Source of the DNA: Asparagopsis taxiformis
Lineage: Eukaryota; Rhodophyta; Florideophyceae; Bonnemaisoniales; Bonnemaisoniaceae
Length of the DNA stretch: 64,000 nt
Direction of reading: 5' to 3'
Assembly (NCBI GenBank): GCA_030407315.1
Contig: JALQPE010001823.1
Span: 186,001 to 250,000 of the forward strand
The position numbers and the translations under genes are program-made. The notes below the pieces were generated by a model. It saw only the letters and a program-made list of their open reading frames with translations, did no database searches and had not been told where the DNA came from. This document shows positions 37,265 to 48,449 of the stretch, piece by piece; the first letter of the stretch is position 1, and every line of letters begins with the position of its first letter.

Positions 37265-40200
37265 ATGGATCGCGAATTTGCATATTCCAGCGCTCCAGTC
37301 CGCAAGATTGACTGCGTCCAGTTTGGTATCTTGGGTCCCGATGAGATACGCCGCATGTCCGTCGCGGAGATCAAGTTTGAGAAGCCCTACGAGAACGGCC
37401 AGCCCAAAGACGAGGGCATTGTTGATCGCCGTCTCGGAGCCAACGGTCCCAGTTTCCCCTGCCTCACTTGCTTCTGCGACGACAAGAGCTGCCCTGGTCA
37501 CTTTGGCCATGTGGAACTAGCAAAGCCGATGTTTAACATTGGCTTCATCAACGTATCTCTCAAGGTCTTACGCTGCGTTTGCCACTACTGCTCAAAGCTG
37601 CTCTGCAGTGCCGCTTCTGTTGCAACACTGAAGAAAATTAAAAAGCCGACCGATCGATTGCGCACCGCGATGCGCTTCACCAGTGGCACAAAGAAGTTGT
37701 GTACCGCCGAAGGTGGCTGCGGTCACATGCAACCAAAATACTCGAGAGACGGTTTCCGTATCAGAGCTGTCTTTGAGGACACTGCAGAGGAGTCAGCAGA
37801 GCGAAAGCAAACCATCACTGCTGAAAAGGCTTATTCCATCTTCAAACGAATTTCTGATAGCGACTGCGAGGCACTCGGATTATCTCCCCGCTGGTCACGA
37901 CCAGAATGGCTCATCCTCACTTTGTTACCCGTTCCGCCTCCTCAGGTTCGACCCTCCGTCATGCGTGGTGGCCTCCGAAATGAGGACGATCTCACCAATA
38001 AACTCGGCGATATCGTCAAGAACAACAACTACTTGAGGAATTTAGAAGGAACCGGTGCCGTTGCACACGCTATTCGCGAGCAAATAGACCTTGTACAGTA
38101 CCATGTCGCCACGTACATGAACAATGAACTCCCGGGCATTATGCCTGCGACAGTCAGAGGAGGAACTCGAGCGATCAAGAGTATTGGTCAGCGTTTCAAG
38201 GGCAAGGAGGGTCGCGTCAGAGGCAATCTCATGGGCAAGCGTGTCGATTTCAGCGCGCGTACAGTTATTACTCCTGATCCAAATCTTAAACTGCACGAAG
38301 TCGGTGTGCCCACCTCTATAGCAAAGAACCTCACGTATCCAGAGATTGTCACTTCATATAACATTGGTGAAATGCAAAAGCTTGTCGTAAATGGTCCTGA
38401 CGAGTACCCAGGTGCGAAATACATTGAACGTGAAGATGGGTTCAAGGTAAACCTCGCATATGTTCGAAATCGATCAGAATTGCAGTTGGAGCTCGGCTAC
38501 AAAGTTATTCGTCACATTAGAGATGGAGACTATGTGCTCTTTAATCGTCAGCCAAGTCTGCATAAGATGTCCATTATGGGTCATCGCATTCGCGTCTTGC
38601 CTTATTCCACATTCCGACTCAATCTTTCTGTGACCTCGCCCTACAATGCTGATTTCGATGGTGACGAAATGAATCTTCATGTTCCACAAACTCACCAGAC
38701 GCGTGCCGAAGTTCAGGAGCTTATGCTTGTCCCCCACTGCATTGTATCGCCCCAAGGGAATAAACCAGTCATGGGAATTGTGCAAGATACATTGCTGGGT
38801 TGCATGCTTTTCACACAACGCGACACATTCCTTGAGCGTGATTTAATGATGAACTTACTCATGCATGTGGGAGACTGGGACGGCGTGATCCCGGAGCCTG
38901 CAATTTACAAGCCAAGGCCTCTTTGGACCGGCAAACAAATTTTTTCACTGATTCTACCGCCCGTGAACATCGTTCGTTTCAATATTACACATCCCGACGA
39001 CGAAAAGACAGATATTTCACCTGGAGATACAAAGGTGTATATATCAAGAGGGCAGTTAATCTGCGGTATTGTCGACAAGAGAACAGTCGGTTCATCTGCA
39101 AACGGGCTCATCCATGTCACTTGGAAGGAATTCGGTCCGAAAATCACCGACAGATTGATCTCACAAATTCAAGTACTTGTAAACCACTATATACTGCAGC
39201 GGGGACAATCCATTGGCATTGGAGACACAATTGCGGACGATGCAACAATGAGGAACGTTATTGACACTATCCAGAATGCAAAAGAAGAAGTCAAACTGCT
39301 GGTCCGAAAAGCCCAAGAAAAAGAACTCGTCCTACTGCCAGGGAAGAGCATGATGGAATCCTTTGAGACAGAGGTGAACAAAGTGCTAAACGGAGCCCGT
39401 GATAAGTCAGGTGCTTCGGCTCAGAAATCTCTGTTGAAATCAAATAACATCAAGCGAATGGTGAGCGCAGGCTCCAAAGGTTCGTTCATCAATATTTCTC
39501 AGATCTGCGCTTGCGTCGGGCAGCAAAATGTAGAAGGGAAACGTATTGCATACGGTTTCCACCGCAGAACATTGCCCCATTTCGTTCTAGATGATTTGGG
39601 ACCAGAAAGTCGCGGATTCGTCGAAAATTCATACCTGAGAGGGCTCACCCCTTCCGAATTTTTCTTCCATGCCATGGGTGGCAGGGAAGGTCTGATTGAC
39701 ACTGCTGTGAAGACTGCAGAAACAGGCTATATCCAGCGACGCTTGATAAAGGCAATGGAAGACGTCATGGTCAGATATGATGGTACTGTTCGGAATTCTG
39801 TCAACCATATCGTTGAGTTTCTCTACGGAGAAGATTCGATGGACGCAACATTTTTGGAAGATCAATCATTGCGGACCGCCAAAATGTCAGACAAAAAACT
39901 TAGAGAAGAATATTTCTTGGATCCCACAGACCCAAAGTTTGGCCGAGACTCAAAGGGTCGACCATATCTGGATCCAAACATTGTAGAGCGAGTAAGACAA
40001 GATGCTTCTCTGCATGTGGAACTTCGATTAGAATTCCAGCAGATTGAAGCAGACAGAAAGCTCCTTCGTGATTATATTATCAAAAATGGGGAGACAAAGA
40101 GGCCTCTTGCTGTTAATGTAGATAGGGTCATCTGGAACGCAAAGCAAGAGCATAATATTCAAGCTGATTCTGTGTCCGATCTGAAACCGGATCAGGTTTT

Positions 40201-42700
40201 GAAGGGTGTGAGTATGCTACTGAAAAGAACGAGGGTGTTAGTACTAGGCGATGAAGCGGCCCTAGAAAATGCAGCGCTAGAACCAGGGATGAATGAGGAT
40301 GATGATGGAAACCCTATTGATGAAAAGCCAACCATGGTTGACCCCCTTATTCGAGAAGCTCAAGAAAATGCGACACTCTTGTTTCAAATTCACATTCGCT
40401 CTATGTTGGCTTGCAAAAAGCTTATTCAAGAGCATAGATTAAGCTTCAAGGCTTTCCTTTGGTTGTTAGGTGAAGTGGAAAACCGTTTCATGATGACTCG
40501 AGTGGCCCCAGGTGAGAACATCGGAGCTATAGCTGCGCAGTCGATTGGTGAACCTGCTACACAAATGACGTTGAACACATTCCATTATGCCGGTGTATCA
40601 GCAAAGAACGTCACTCTTGGTGTTCCCCGCCTGAAGGAGATTATTAATGTCTCGAAAAACACAAAAACACCATCGCTAACAGTTTACTTGAAAAATGAAT
40701 ACGCGGGAGACAGAGAAAAGGCGAAAGAGATTCAGGCCTCGTTGCAGCACACCACCCTTCACGACGTCACACAATGCACTGAGATTTACTATGACCCCGA
40801 CCCTGTCGAAACTGTCGTTGATGCAGATCGAGAAATGGTTTCATCATTCTTTGATCTCGAAGAGCCACCCGTCGGTGTATCCCCATGGCTTCTGAGAATT
40901 ATAATGGACAAAGATATGCTTCAGGACCGCAAGATCAGCATGGACCATATTGAGAATACAATTACTCAAGCGTTCGGAACTGATGTGCATTTGATCCGAT
41001 CTCAAGACAATGACGAGAAGATGGTTCTCCGATTGCGAGTAATGGATGAATCTGAACCAGAAAAATATGGGGAAGAAGGCGGCGGAGAAGAGGATGAAGA
41101 AGATGACGAGGACTCTGACGATACTTTCCTGCGACGACTTGAAGCAGAACTTCTGTCGCAAATGAATCTGGGTGGTATTCCTGCAATTAAGAAAGTTTTC
41201 ATGAGACAGTCCCGGGTATCATATGTTGATCAATCTGTTGGTACGTACAAGTCGAGAGAAGAGTGGGTATTGGATACGGATGGTGTGAACCTGCTTGCTG
41301 TGATGTCGCATGAGGCGGTGGACCACACTAGAACTACATCCAACGATATTGTAGAAATATTCGAAGTATTGGGGATTGAAGCAGTGAGGGAAGCACTCTT
41401 GAACGAAATTCGCGGTGTGATTTCATTCGATGGAGCGTATGTGAACTACCGCCATCTAGCTATTCTGGTCGATACAATGACATATCGTGGACATCTTATG
41501 GCAATTACAAGACACGGTGTGAATAGAGTTGATACTGGTCCATTGATGAAATGCAGCTTCGAAGAAACAACCGACATTCTACTAGAAGCAGCTATGTGGG
41601 GAGAAAAGGACCAACTGCGAGGAGTCACTGAAAATATTATGCTGGGTCAACTTGCTCCAATTGGGACAGGGAGCTTCAGGCTGCTGCTCAATGAGAAAAT
41701 GTTGAAGGATGCCATAGAACCTGAAACTGTTGAAGCTCAAGGCTCTATGCGAATGGGCCAGTCGCCTATAGGTAATGGCGGATTTGATGGAGCCTCTGTA
41801 TGGAGCCCAGCTCGCGGTGATGCAACTCCAGGGCGAAAGAAAGCGTTTGATGCTAGAGCGACGCCTGGAATGATGTACTCCCCTGCAGCGTGGCAGACAC
41901 CGAACAGAGCGATGTCAGGGCGCAATGCATCGCCATTTGCTCAACAAATGTCGCCTGCTTCAGATGGTGCAGCATTCTCCCCGAATCCAATGACTCCAGG
42001 CGGGGCAGGTGGTAGCGGCAACATGGGTGGCGGTCTGACACCATTGCAGTCGCCAGGTAGAGAGTATGCCGTTCCGGTCAGTCCGGGTGGTGGGGGAGCC
42101 AGTCCGTATTATGCTCAAAGCCCGTATGCGTCGAGTCCAGGATATGTACAAAGTCCTGCGCACGCACAGAGTCCAGGAGCAACCGGAGCGTACGCAATGG
42201 GAGCAGGTGGCAATTTTGCTCCAGCAAGCCCTGCGTATCGACCGACGTCACCGGGTCCGAGTCCATATGCTATGGTTCAATCTCCTGGTGCCCAATCACC
42301 AGGTGTACAATATTCGCCAACAAGTCCAGGCTTTAGTCCAACCAGTCCTGCATACAGCCCAAGTGCCGCTGGTGGTGGTGCATCACGTAGCTACTCACCG
42401 TCGAGTCCCAGCTACAACGCCCGCGGGGCGGCCTCTCCAGGTGCAGGGTATGTTGCTGCCAGTCCTGGGTACAGTCCAAGTTCGCCGGGAGCGTATAGCC
42501 CGAGTTCTCCGGCCGCATTTAGTCCAAGTTCTCCAGCTGCTGGTGGTTATTCTCCATCAACACCGGCATATACTGCTAATGCGGCAGCCAACCAATATGC
42601 GTACGCACAATCGCCTAGGTACCCAGCAACGTATGCCAACGGGGCGTCTCCCAGTTCACCTCAATACTCGCCGTCCTCGCCGCAGTATTCGCCGCGCTAA
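37265..42700 (+). CDS. RPB1: RNA polymerase II largest subunit RPB1
   Basis: 1811 residues in one exon. Core features match Rpb1 throughout: DDKSCPGHFGHVELAKPMF in the zinc clamp, GKEGRVRGNLMGKRVDFSARTVI, the catalytic metal loop NADFDGDEMNLHVPQ (461-475), bridge-helix region HAMGGREGLIDTAVKTAETGYIQRRL, and trigger-loop region PGENIGAIAAQSIGEPATQMTLNTFH. An acidic insertion (about 1265-1285) interrupts the later part. The C-terminal domain (about 1497-1811) lacks a tandem YSPTSPS array. It has scattered S-P dipeptides, one short in-register run (YSPTSPGFSPTSPAYSP from 1683), isolated YSPSSP motifs and an end QYSPSSPQYSPR. This degenerate tail fits earlier reports that red algal RPB1 lacks canonical heptads. 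The window also encodes a CDK9-type kinase that would act on such a tail. Confidence 0.97.
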   Translation: MDREFAYSSAPVRKIDCVQFGILGPDEIRRMSVAEIKFEKPYENGQPKDEGIVDRRLGANGPSFPCLTCFCDDKSCPGHFGHVELAKPMFNIGFINVSLKVLRCVCHYCSKLLCSAASVATLKKIKKPTDRLRTAMRFTSGTKKLCTAEGGCGHMQPKYSRDGFRIRAVFEDTAEESAERKQTITAEKAYSIFKRISDSDCEALGLSPRWSRPEWLILTLLPVPPPQVRPSVMRGGLRNEDDLTNKLGDIVKNNNYLRNLEGTGAVAHAIREQIDLVQYHVATYMNNELPGIMPATVRGGTRAIKSIGQRFKGKEGRVRGNLMGKRVDFSARTVITPDPNLKLHEVGVPTSIAKNLTYPEIVTSYNIGEMQKLVVNGPDEYPGAKYIEREDGFKVNLAYVRNRSELQLELGYKVIRHIRDGDYVLFNRQPSLHKMSIMGHRIRVLPYSTFRLNLSVTSPYNADFDGDEMNLHVPQTHQTRAEVQELMLVPHCIVSPQGNKPVMGIVQDTLLGCMLFTQRDTFLERDLMMNLLMHVGDWDGVIPEPAIYKPRPLWTGKQIFSLILPPVNIVRFNITHPDDEKTDISPGDTKVYISRGQLICGIVDKRTVGSSANGLIHVTWKEFGPKITDRLISQIQVLVNHYILQRGQSIGIGDTIADDATMRNVIDTIQNAKEEVKLLVRKAQEKELVLLPGKSMMESFETEVNKVLNGARDKSGASAQKSLLKSNNIKRMVSAGSKGSFINISQICACVGQQNVEGKRIAYGFHRRTLPHFVLDDLGPESRGFVENSYLRGLTPSEFFFHAMGGREGLIDTAVKTAETGYIQRRLIKAMEDVMVRYDGTVRNSVNHIVEFLYGEDSMDATFLEDQSLRTAKMSDKKLREEYFLDPTDPKFGRDSKGRPYLDPNIVERVRQDASLHVELRLEFQQIEADRKLLRDYIIKNGETKRPLAVNVDRVIWNAKQEHNIQADSVSDLKPDQVLKGVSMLLKRTRVLVLGDEAALENAALEPGMNEDDDGNPIDEKPTMVDPLIREAQENATLLFQIHIRSMLACKKLIQEHRLSFKAFLWLLGEVENRFMMTRVAPGENIGAIAAQSIGEPATQMTLNTFHYAGVSAKNVTLGVPRLKEIINVSKNTKTPSLTVYLKNEYAGDREKAKEIQASLQHTTLHDVTQCTEIYYDPDPVETVVDADREMVSSFFDLEEPPVGVSPWLLRIIMDKDMLQDRKISMDHIENTITQAFGTDVHLIRSQDNDEKMVLRLRVMDESEPEKYGEEGGGEEDEEDDEDSDDTFLRRLEAELLSQMNLGGIPAIKKVFMRQSRVSYVDQSVGTYKSREEWVLDTDGVNLLAVMSHEAVDHTRTTSNDIVEIFEVLGIEAVREALLNEIRGVISFDGAYVNYRHLAILVDTMTYRGHLMAITRHGVNRVDTGPLMKCSFEETTDILLEAAMWGEKDQLRGVTENIMLGQLAPIGTGSFRLLLNEKMLKDAIEPETVEAQGSMRMGQSPIGNGGFDGASVWSPARGDATPGRKKAFDARATPGMMYSPAAWQTPNRAMSGRNASPFAQQMSPASDGAAFSPNPMTPGGAGGSGNMGGGLTPLQSPGREYAVPVSPGGGGASPYYAQSPYASSPGYVQSPAHAQSPGATGAYAMGAGGNFAPASPAYRPTSPGPSPYAMVQSPGAQSPGVQYSPTSPGFSPTSPAYSPSAAGGGASRSYSPSSPSYNARGAASPGAGYVAASPGYSPSSPGAYSPSSPAAFSPSSPAAGGYSPSTPAYTANAAANQYAYAQSPRYPATYANGASPSSPQYSPSSPQYSPR

Positions 42701-43060
42701 ATGCAATATGTTTGCTCATAGGCCGATACGATACAACTAACGATGTAAGTAGGACAGGTATTCACAGTAAAAGGCGGTGGGGATATATGGTAAAAGATGT
42801 GATGATAAATTGACTGAATGTTATAATAATCTGGGACAAGTTGGGAGAGAAGGCACGAAAGATTACTGAGAAGAAATAGTTTATGTTCATTTATTGTTAT
42901 CGTACTAATGTAGCATGCTGCCGACATAAATACGGAGGTATCTACATCTAAAGTGCTGTGCACTTGCCAACGGAAATGTTGCAATCGCTCCAACTTCCAC
43001 GCCGAAAATAAAATTAGCTGTACAGTTACAGAGAGGTTTGCTAAGGAATTGCTAGCCAGT
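42701..43060. other. Convergent 3' region, RPB1 and cyclin genes
   Basis: 360 bp between convergent genes. AT-rich and without a coding frame. It holds both 3' ends. Confidence 0.35.
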
Positions 43061-43918
43061 CTAGCAAACCATAGCAATAGGTGCTGCGCGCTCAGTTGAA
43101 ACTGGAGTGGTTGGCGAGTGAGATAGAGATTTGGCATGTGATGGTTGCATTTCTTTGCTGTTTGTCTTTCTGGAAACTTGCTGTTCTGGAGCATCGGAGA
43201 CGGATGACATTGACGAGTTTCTGGAAAGAGAGGCATCGCTGGTGTAACCAGACGAGACGGGGGAAGTGCGCATTGGGCAAGTGTTAGGTGCAGTGGTCGC
43301 AGAAGAGTCTTCGACGACCTGTGGTTGGACGACGACGACAGGAGCAAAGTTTGCGAGAACGAGCTCGCGTTGTGCATTGGCAACAAGATTGGACAAAATG
43401 TCATCCATGGGCTTGGCCTCGATGAAGGAGAGTTGTTCAACCATGCTCTTCTCAATTGCCACAAAGTCGTCGGTGGTGATGTCAAGACGGAAATCCAGAA
43501 TGGAAAGAAGGGAAAACTCGAGATTGGCCAACTCTTTCGGGGGCAATCCGCCGACCTTTGAATAGTAGGTGAGGTTGTAGGATATGTCATCAAAGTACTT
43601 GCAAGCGAGCACCACAGCGGTGATGAAAAGACGATGAACGCTGAGGCTGGTGAGGGCGAGCTTGGGATCGACAGCCACGGCGCGGTTGACGTAGTGAAAG
43701 GCGGCGACGAGGCAAGCATCGGAGCAAAACGCAAACTTTGCAACGCGTGCGACGTAGTCGGCGACGGAGATTGCGGGCGCTTCGAGTGCGTGGAAGACGG
43801 TCATGTCTTCGAAGGGAGCTGGGGGGAGAGCATCGTTACACGAGACGTGTGCTTGCAAATTGGCAGCGAGCACGGCAATGAGCGCTTTGGGAGCGGTGAT
43901 GAGTGTGAAGGCAGTCAT
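43061..43918 (-). CDS. PHO80/P-type cyclin
   Basis: 285 residues from the ATG at 43918 (the longer frame begins with TTG and has a poor N-terminus). The cyclin box at about 35-150 contains TVFHALEAPAISVADYVARVAKFAFCSDACLVAAFHYVNRAV, SVHRLFITAVVLACKYFDDISYNLTYYSKVGGLPPKELANLEFSLLSILDFRL. This order and the KYFDDxxYxNxxY-type motif are those of PHO80-like (plant U/P-type) cyclins, which partner PHO85-class or similar CDKs in nutrient and phosphate signalling or cell cycle. The C-terminal 110 residues are Ser/Thr/Pro-rich and probably regulatory. No PHO85 homologue is visible here, although a CDK9-type kinase is present at 1129-2208. Confidence 0.85.
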   Translation of the reverse strand: MTAFTLITAPKALIAVLAANLQAHVSCNDALPPAPFEDMTVFHALEAPAISVADYVARVAKFAFCSDACLVAAFHYVNRAVAVDPKLALTSLSVHRLFITAVVLACKYFDDISYNLTYYSKVGGLPPKELANLEFSLLSILDFRLDITTDDFVAIEKSMVEQLSFIEAKPMDDILSNLVANAQRELVLANFAPVVVVQPQVVEDSSATTAPNTCPMRTSPVSSGYTSDASLSRNSSMSSVSDAPEQQVSRKTNSKEMQPSHAKSLSHSPTTPVSTERAAPIAMVC

Positions 43919-46900
43919 TGTAGGAGGAAGGATGGGATGGATGAGGTGAAAGCGAGAGGTGGGAAGTGATGGGAGAGGTGGTTGAAGTAGGGCGACGAGA
44001 ATTGAGAGGAGGAACTGGGGACAGCTATAAAATGAGTAACGCAACGAGGACTGTGGCGTGGATGTGGACGCTATTCCTGTAACAACGATCGAGCTCAATG
44101 GGGGGCCGGGCGGAACAGATGCGCGTAGAAATGGGGGAGACGCGTGACATGGGTGTATGTAAGTACAGTAGGATGTCTGTGTATTGCAGCATGATGGGAT
44201 GTGATTGGATGAGACCTGCCAGCAGCGTCACAGAGCCACAAATCCGGCAACTTTACGCAATTGCTGGCGGCATATTGAAAGAGTGGCCGGCCGGTTGGCA
44301 GACAAACGTTGTGCCAGCGTCACAGTCATTTACATGGCTCGTCACGCCGCGCATGCACATGCTACACTTGTACGGCAGTGTACGCTACAACTGATCTGAA
44401 TCGTGTGCATCGACCGTCCGCCGGCCGCTCTACGTGACGCAACTACGCCCGGACCGCCACGTCCCGCATTCCCGACGTCGTTAACATACTTCCAGCCTCG
44501 CGCTCTGCCAGCTATGTCCAACACGCGTCGCACACTTGTCCTTGCCTCGTCGTTTCCCATTTGGTGCCCGGTTTCCCGCCATCCATTCATATTATATCTA
44601 TGGCCAGCGCTGCAGCGGCGGCGTTTCAACGCGCGCATTGAATTCAAACACATATCTGCGTCACGCACAGTTTGTGGTCCACAATCGCTTGCCGACAAGA
44701 TTCGCTCCACTAGCCGGCCCATTGCGCGCCTTTAATTTTCCGATTGAATCACAATGTTAATTCTTCTTTTCCCGCCAACTACACAACTTGCCGAAAAGTT
44801 GCCGCCCAACCCGTGCGCCTTACACACACACACACAGCCACATCGCGCCTACCCTCAAGGGTACCTATCTCACCCACGCTCATCCAAAGGGACATGGTGA
44901 CAAACACACCGATGGCAGCAAAGCAGCTCACCCTTCCATCCCTCGCGGTAACGCATTGCTGGCGCTGTACAGGTGTACAACGTGCCGCTTGGCAGTTTGC
45001 TCTCAATTCACAGTCCGTTGGGTGCATGACAACGTGTAGGAGGATCTAGAAACAATCAACATTGGCAACACGCGGACAAACATGGATTCGTACACGTGCA
45101 TTGTGCATGTCCTCCGTTACACCATCGTCAGCAATTTTTTCACAATTTCTGCTGTAATGCATACATGCTCTCATAGACGTTTACAAAAACTCCCCCTCCA
45201 CAGCTGCTGACAATGAGCTGTCACTCTGCGACGCTGTACTCCACTCAGGACGCCGCATAGTCTGGACACATTCAATTTCACGACATAATTCCGGACGGAC
45301 CATGCGTCGTCGCTGCGATCACTTGTTTACATTACATGAATGAATTCCAACCAACCTCCTCTCTACACTGTTTACACTTTCCCAGATTCACAACAACGAC
45401 ATTGATGACGTTTTCTACGCATCCATAACATATTCTATTCGACTGCTGATGCCGACGTTGCCTCTGTCACGTTGTGTAAAGCTAATGTCCTCCAAATATG
45501 CACTGCATCTACTGCCTGCCAGAGCTGAGATACAACACGATGCCGACGATATCGACAAAGATTTGCACCCGTGTCCTGTATCTGCAATCTCGTTTTGTTA
45601 TGAATCGGCTATCATTTTCAGATATGATATAGTAGAGCATATGAAAACAGCGCCCCACTTGCCACTTCCGAATAAACGATATTTTGCAAACCAATTCAGA
45701 CCTTCCAGACCGGTGGGAAAGAATTGACCGATTTTTTCCTCATTCTGATGTGTGGGGGAAACACCATTCTAACGGGCCGTCCACACATTACGCGATAACA
45801 AATATCATGGGAAAATGGCACGCGCCGGATACCAATTGACACTGGTATTAATAGCAGTGTAAACCATGCAAATGGATTCAATCGGTACAACTTGAAACCT
45901 CGGATCGTCACGATTGAGCCTGACAAACTCGATGACCTTTTAGGCACGAAAACTGCGCGCATACATTCGAGTACTAAACTAGATGGCGCCCAATCAGAGG
46001 CTGTATAGAGTACTCCAACTTGCACCACTAACCCTCGACCACTTTCCAGCTTCTATCTATACAATCTGAACCCAACGACACAGATTGCTTTCAAATGGTC
46101 CGCTGATATGAGAAGATGAACATGGTACACCATATCGAATCACTCCCTTTTCCTCCTCGTTAGCTGCAGTGCGTGCTGCAATAAGCACTGTGTCAATGGA
46201 CATTCGTTAGAGTGTCTGTCGGTACTTTCATGTGCTTCTCCGCTCGTGAGATGTCCATTTGTGCCATCAGCGTTTTCATTGTGAACCGCGTGTGAAAGAT
46301 GCTCCATGCAAATAACGGAAACATACACGTGGGTCACTGACCGTCAAGACTGGAGGAACAAAACGTGGATGGCATCAATTAAGGACAGGTGGCATGCCCT
46401 CCAAGCGTGCAACTCCATGATGATGACGTGCGCTGATAGGTCAGAAAGTTGTTTGTTTTTCCTGGACGTAACATGTTGTTTCCCTCTCCTACTACTCCAA
46501 ACTGGTAGTTTGGTTAATTTTTGCGTGCATTCAGTTGCCAGACTGCAATGGTGCACCAAACATTGTCATGTTGGGGGCGCCCAATCTCGCATACAGCTGA
46601 GGCATCCAAAACTCTAAAAAAGCCTCGCTAGATCCTGTCTTTCGTACAGCGATTTAAAGTCGAGTTGTGAGTGGAATCGACAATGCTGATGGTGTGAATT
46701 ATTACGAACCCTATTCGTTGACCTTCATGATTCACAAGTTGTCGATGGCAAACTAACTGGAGCACCTTTCGACTTCATCTCGAATCCGATGCAATTTGGA
46801 ATATGAGAAGTTGCCAAAATGCTTTCACAAAAATAAAATAGCCGCAAGTCTTCCATCAGACAATCGAAACTTGTGACCATTGACCCAATGATTACAGTAC

Positions 46901-47183
46901 TTGCACGATAGCTGGTATATGCAGAGACAGGTGTTTCACAAATTGGGCTCAACTTCCCAATTCGAATCTGCATACAAGCTCAATTTTCAATACTTTTGGG
47001 TCAACCAGCAGCTTTCACGCTTCTCCAATGCCCTTCGAACTGTTCTCGGTTCAACGCTTGACGAAATGTTCGCAGCCTATATTGTAATATATATCACGCA
47101 ACACTTGACAACTACCTCGCTATGCAAGCTCACGCCCCTACACCATCTACAGCTTCGCTCATTCTTCTTGCAGTCATTATAGC
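43919..47183. other. 3.3-kb gene-poor stretch
   Basis: No gene is supportable. Small frames are short and without domains. A (CA)n microsatellite-like run lies near 44822-44835. A TATA-like AATATA is near 47080, within 105 bp of the sulfotransferase ATG. I see no tRNA, snRNA or transposon ends. It marks the start of the looser, gene-poor part of the window. Confidence 0.4.
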
Positions 47184-48449
47184 ATGAGCCTCCCATTTGC
47201 TGCAATTGCTGCTGCGGCCGGCACCACCAACTTTCAGCGCTCCACCCGGCCGGGTCGTGGATATCATCCATGGATCTCCCGACTTTTCTTCTGCATGCTC
47301 GCCATTTTTCTTCTCCAAATTTCCTATAGACTCTTATTCAGCCTCGGCCCACCCGCCGTCACAAGTACCTTAAAAGTTCCCGCCACAATGACTGTCTCAT
47401 CGACTACACCAGACATTAAAGTGCATGGGACAATGCTCCAATCCCGTGTAAATTTGCAGAATCCATGTGTTGGTCGCCCCACGCCGCAACCAATTTCACA
47501 GTTTTCTTCGTCACCACCAGCACTTTTCTTTCTGCATATCCCTAAAACCGCCGGTACACTCATGTACTCCCTTGTAAAACAGTACGCCAATCGAACAAAC
47601 GGTCTTGCATGTCAATTTTTGTTCGATGGCAATCGCTATGGACCAAGCGAATACCAAATGAGCATTCTCCCACCACCTATTTTCCGGGAGGGTTCCATTG
47701 AACGACTAGCAGTCGATGCGTATAATTCTAGGAATCGGTCATTGAAGAGTGGCCTCTACGAAAGAGGAGCCTGTCGCTCAATTCGAGGTCATGTGACGTA
47801 TAGTCTTCGTGATGCGCTTCATGTTCCTACGATATCCCTCACCATCGTGAGAGATCCTCTTGAAAGATTTGTGAGCATGTATGAATTTGTTCTATCGATG
47901 GTTAATAGTCGGCCGGGAGAAACGGGCTGGGATCGCTGGCTATCGGGCACACCCCTAGCAGAAGAGTTTGGTAATTCTTCATCGATTATGAACCATGGAT
48001 TTTACGACGACAATGGCTCGTGGATTGCTAAGAACAATGTTGGCTTCTCATTCCACTTTTATGGCGTTTTGCATCAGCTTTCCGGGATTACTCCCAAGTT
48101 TAAGGGCGTTAATAACCCATTTTTGTTTGAATTATCGAATGCAGCAGAGATGGCGGAAGTCGCTAAGGACAACCTGTGCAGTTCACATATTCTCGGGTCG
48201 CAGAGTGATATAGAAGGGACATTGAAGTTGTTCTTCGAAACAATGCAACCGTTTGCTAATTGGACAGATGAGGAGCGAAAACAAATGGCTTCTCATGAGG
48301 TTAACAGGAATTCGCGAAGGAAAAGTCGGAATATTGATGATCATTTACCGCCTCTTATTCGTTCGGAGCTGGAGAGAAGATTGCGTCATGAGATCGATGT
48401 AGTGAGGTTTGCTGAAAGAATAGTTTCATACAGGAACACAATGTCTTAG
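47184..48449 (+). CDS. Type II membrane sulfotransferase, copy 1
   Basis: 421 residues. A single N-terminal signal-anchor (about 32-54, SRLFFCMLAIFLLQISYRLLF) follows a short cytosolic tail, the layout of Golgi sulfotransferases. Conserved PAPS sites: 5'-phosphosulfate loop FFLHIPKTAGTLMYSLV (118-126 core) and 3'-phosphate motif TIVRDPLERFVSMYEF (220-235). GHVTY at about 202-206 and several NxS/T sites lie in the luminal part. It is related to the Sulfotransfer_2 / heparan 2-O- and 6-O-sulfotransferase superfamily. In a red alga the expected acceptor is a sulfated galactan such as carrageenan, but the substrate cannot be read from the sequence. It is a paralogue of 56260-57411: both share GFSFHFYGVLHQLSGI and VAKDNLCSSHI. 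Confidence 0.82.
   Translation: MSLPFAAIAAAAGTTNFQRSTRPGRGYHPWISRLFFCMLAIFLLQISYRLLFSLGPPAVTSTLKVPATMTVSSTTPDIKVHGTMLQSRVNLQNPCVGRPTPQPISQFSSSPPALFFLHIPKTAGTLMYSLVKQYANRTNGLACQFLFDGNRYGPSEYQMSILPPPIFREGSIERLAVDAYNSRNRSLKSGLYERGACRSIRGHVTYSLRDALHVPTISLTIVRDPLERFVSMYEFVLSMVNSRPGETGWDRWLSGTPLAEEFGNSSSIMNHGFYDDNGSWIAKNNVGFSFHFYGVLHQLSGITPKFKGVNNPFLFELSNAAEMAEVAKDNLCSSHILGSQSDIEGTLKLFFETMQPFANWTDEERKQMASHEVNRNSRRKSRNIDDHLPPLIRSELERRLRHEIDVVRFAERIVSYRNTMS

Noticed and set aside
42066..42740. 224-residue frame in the RPB1 tail region
   Set aside because: Alternative reading frame of the SP-rich tail; low complexity mirrors its codons.
46415..46450. snoRNA C/D-like ATGATGA and CTGA
   Set aside because: Spacing is too short and there is no terminal stem.
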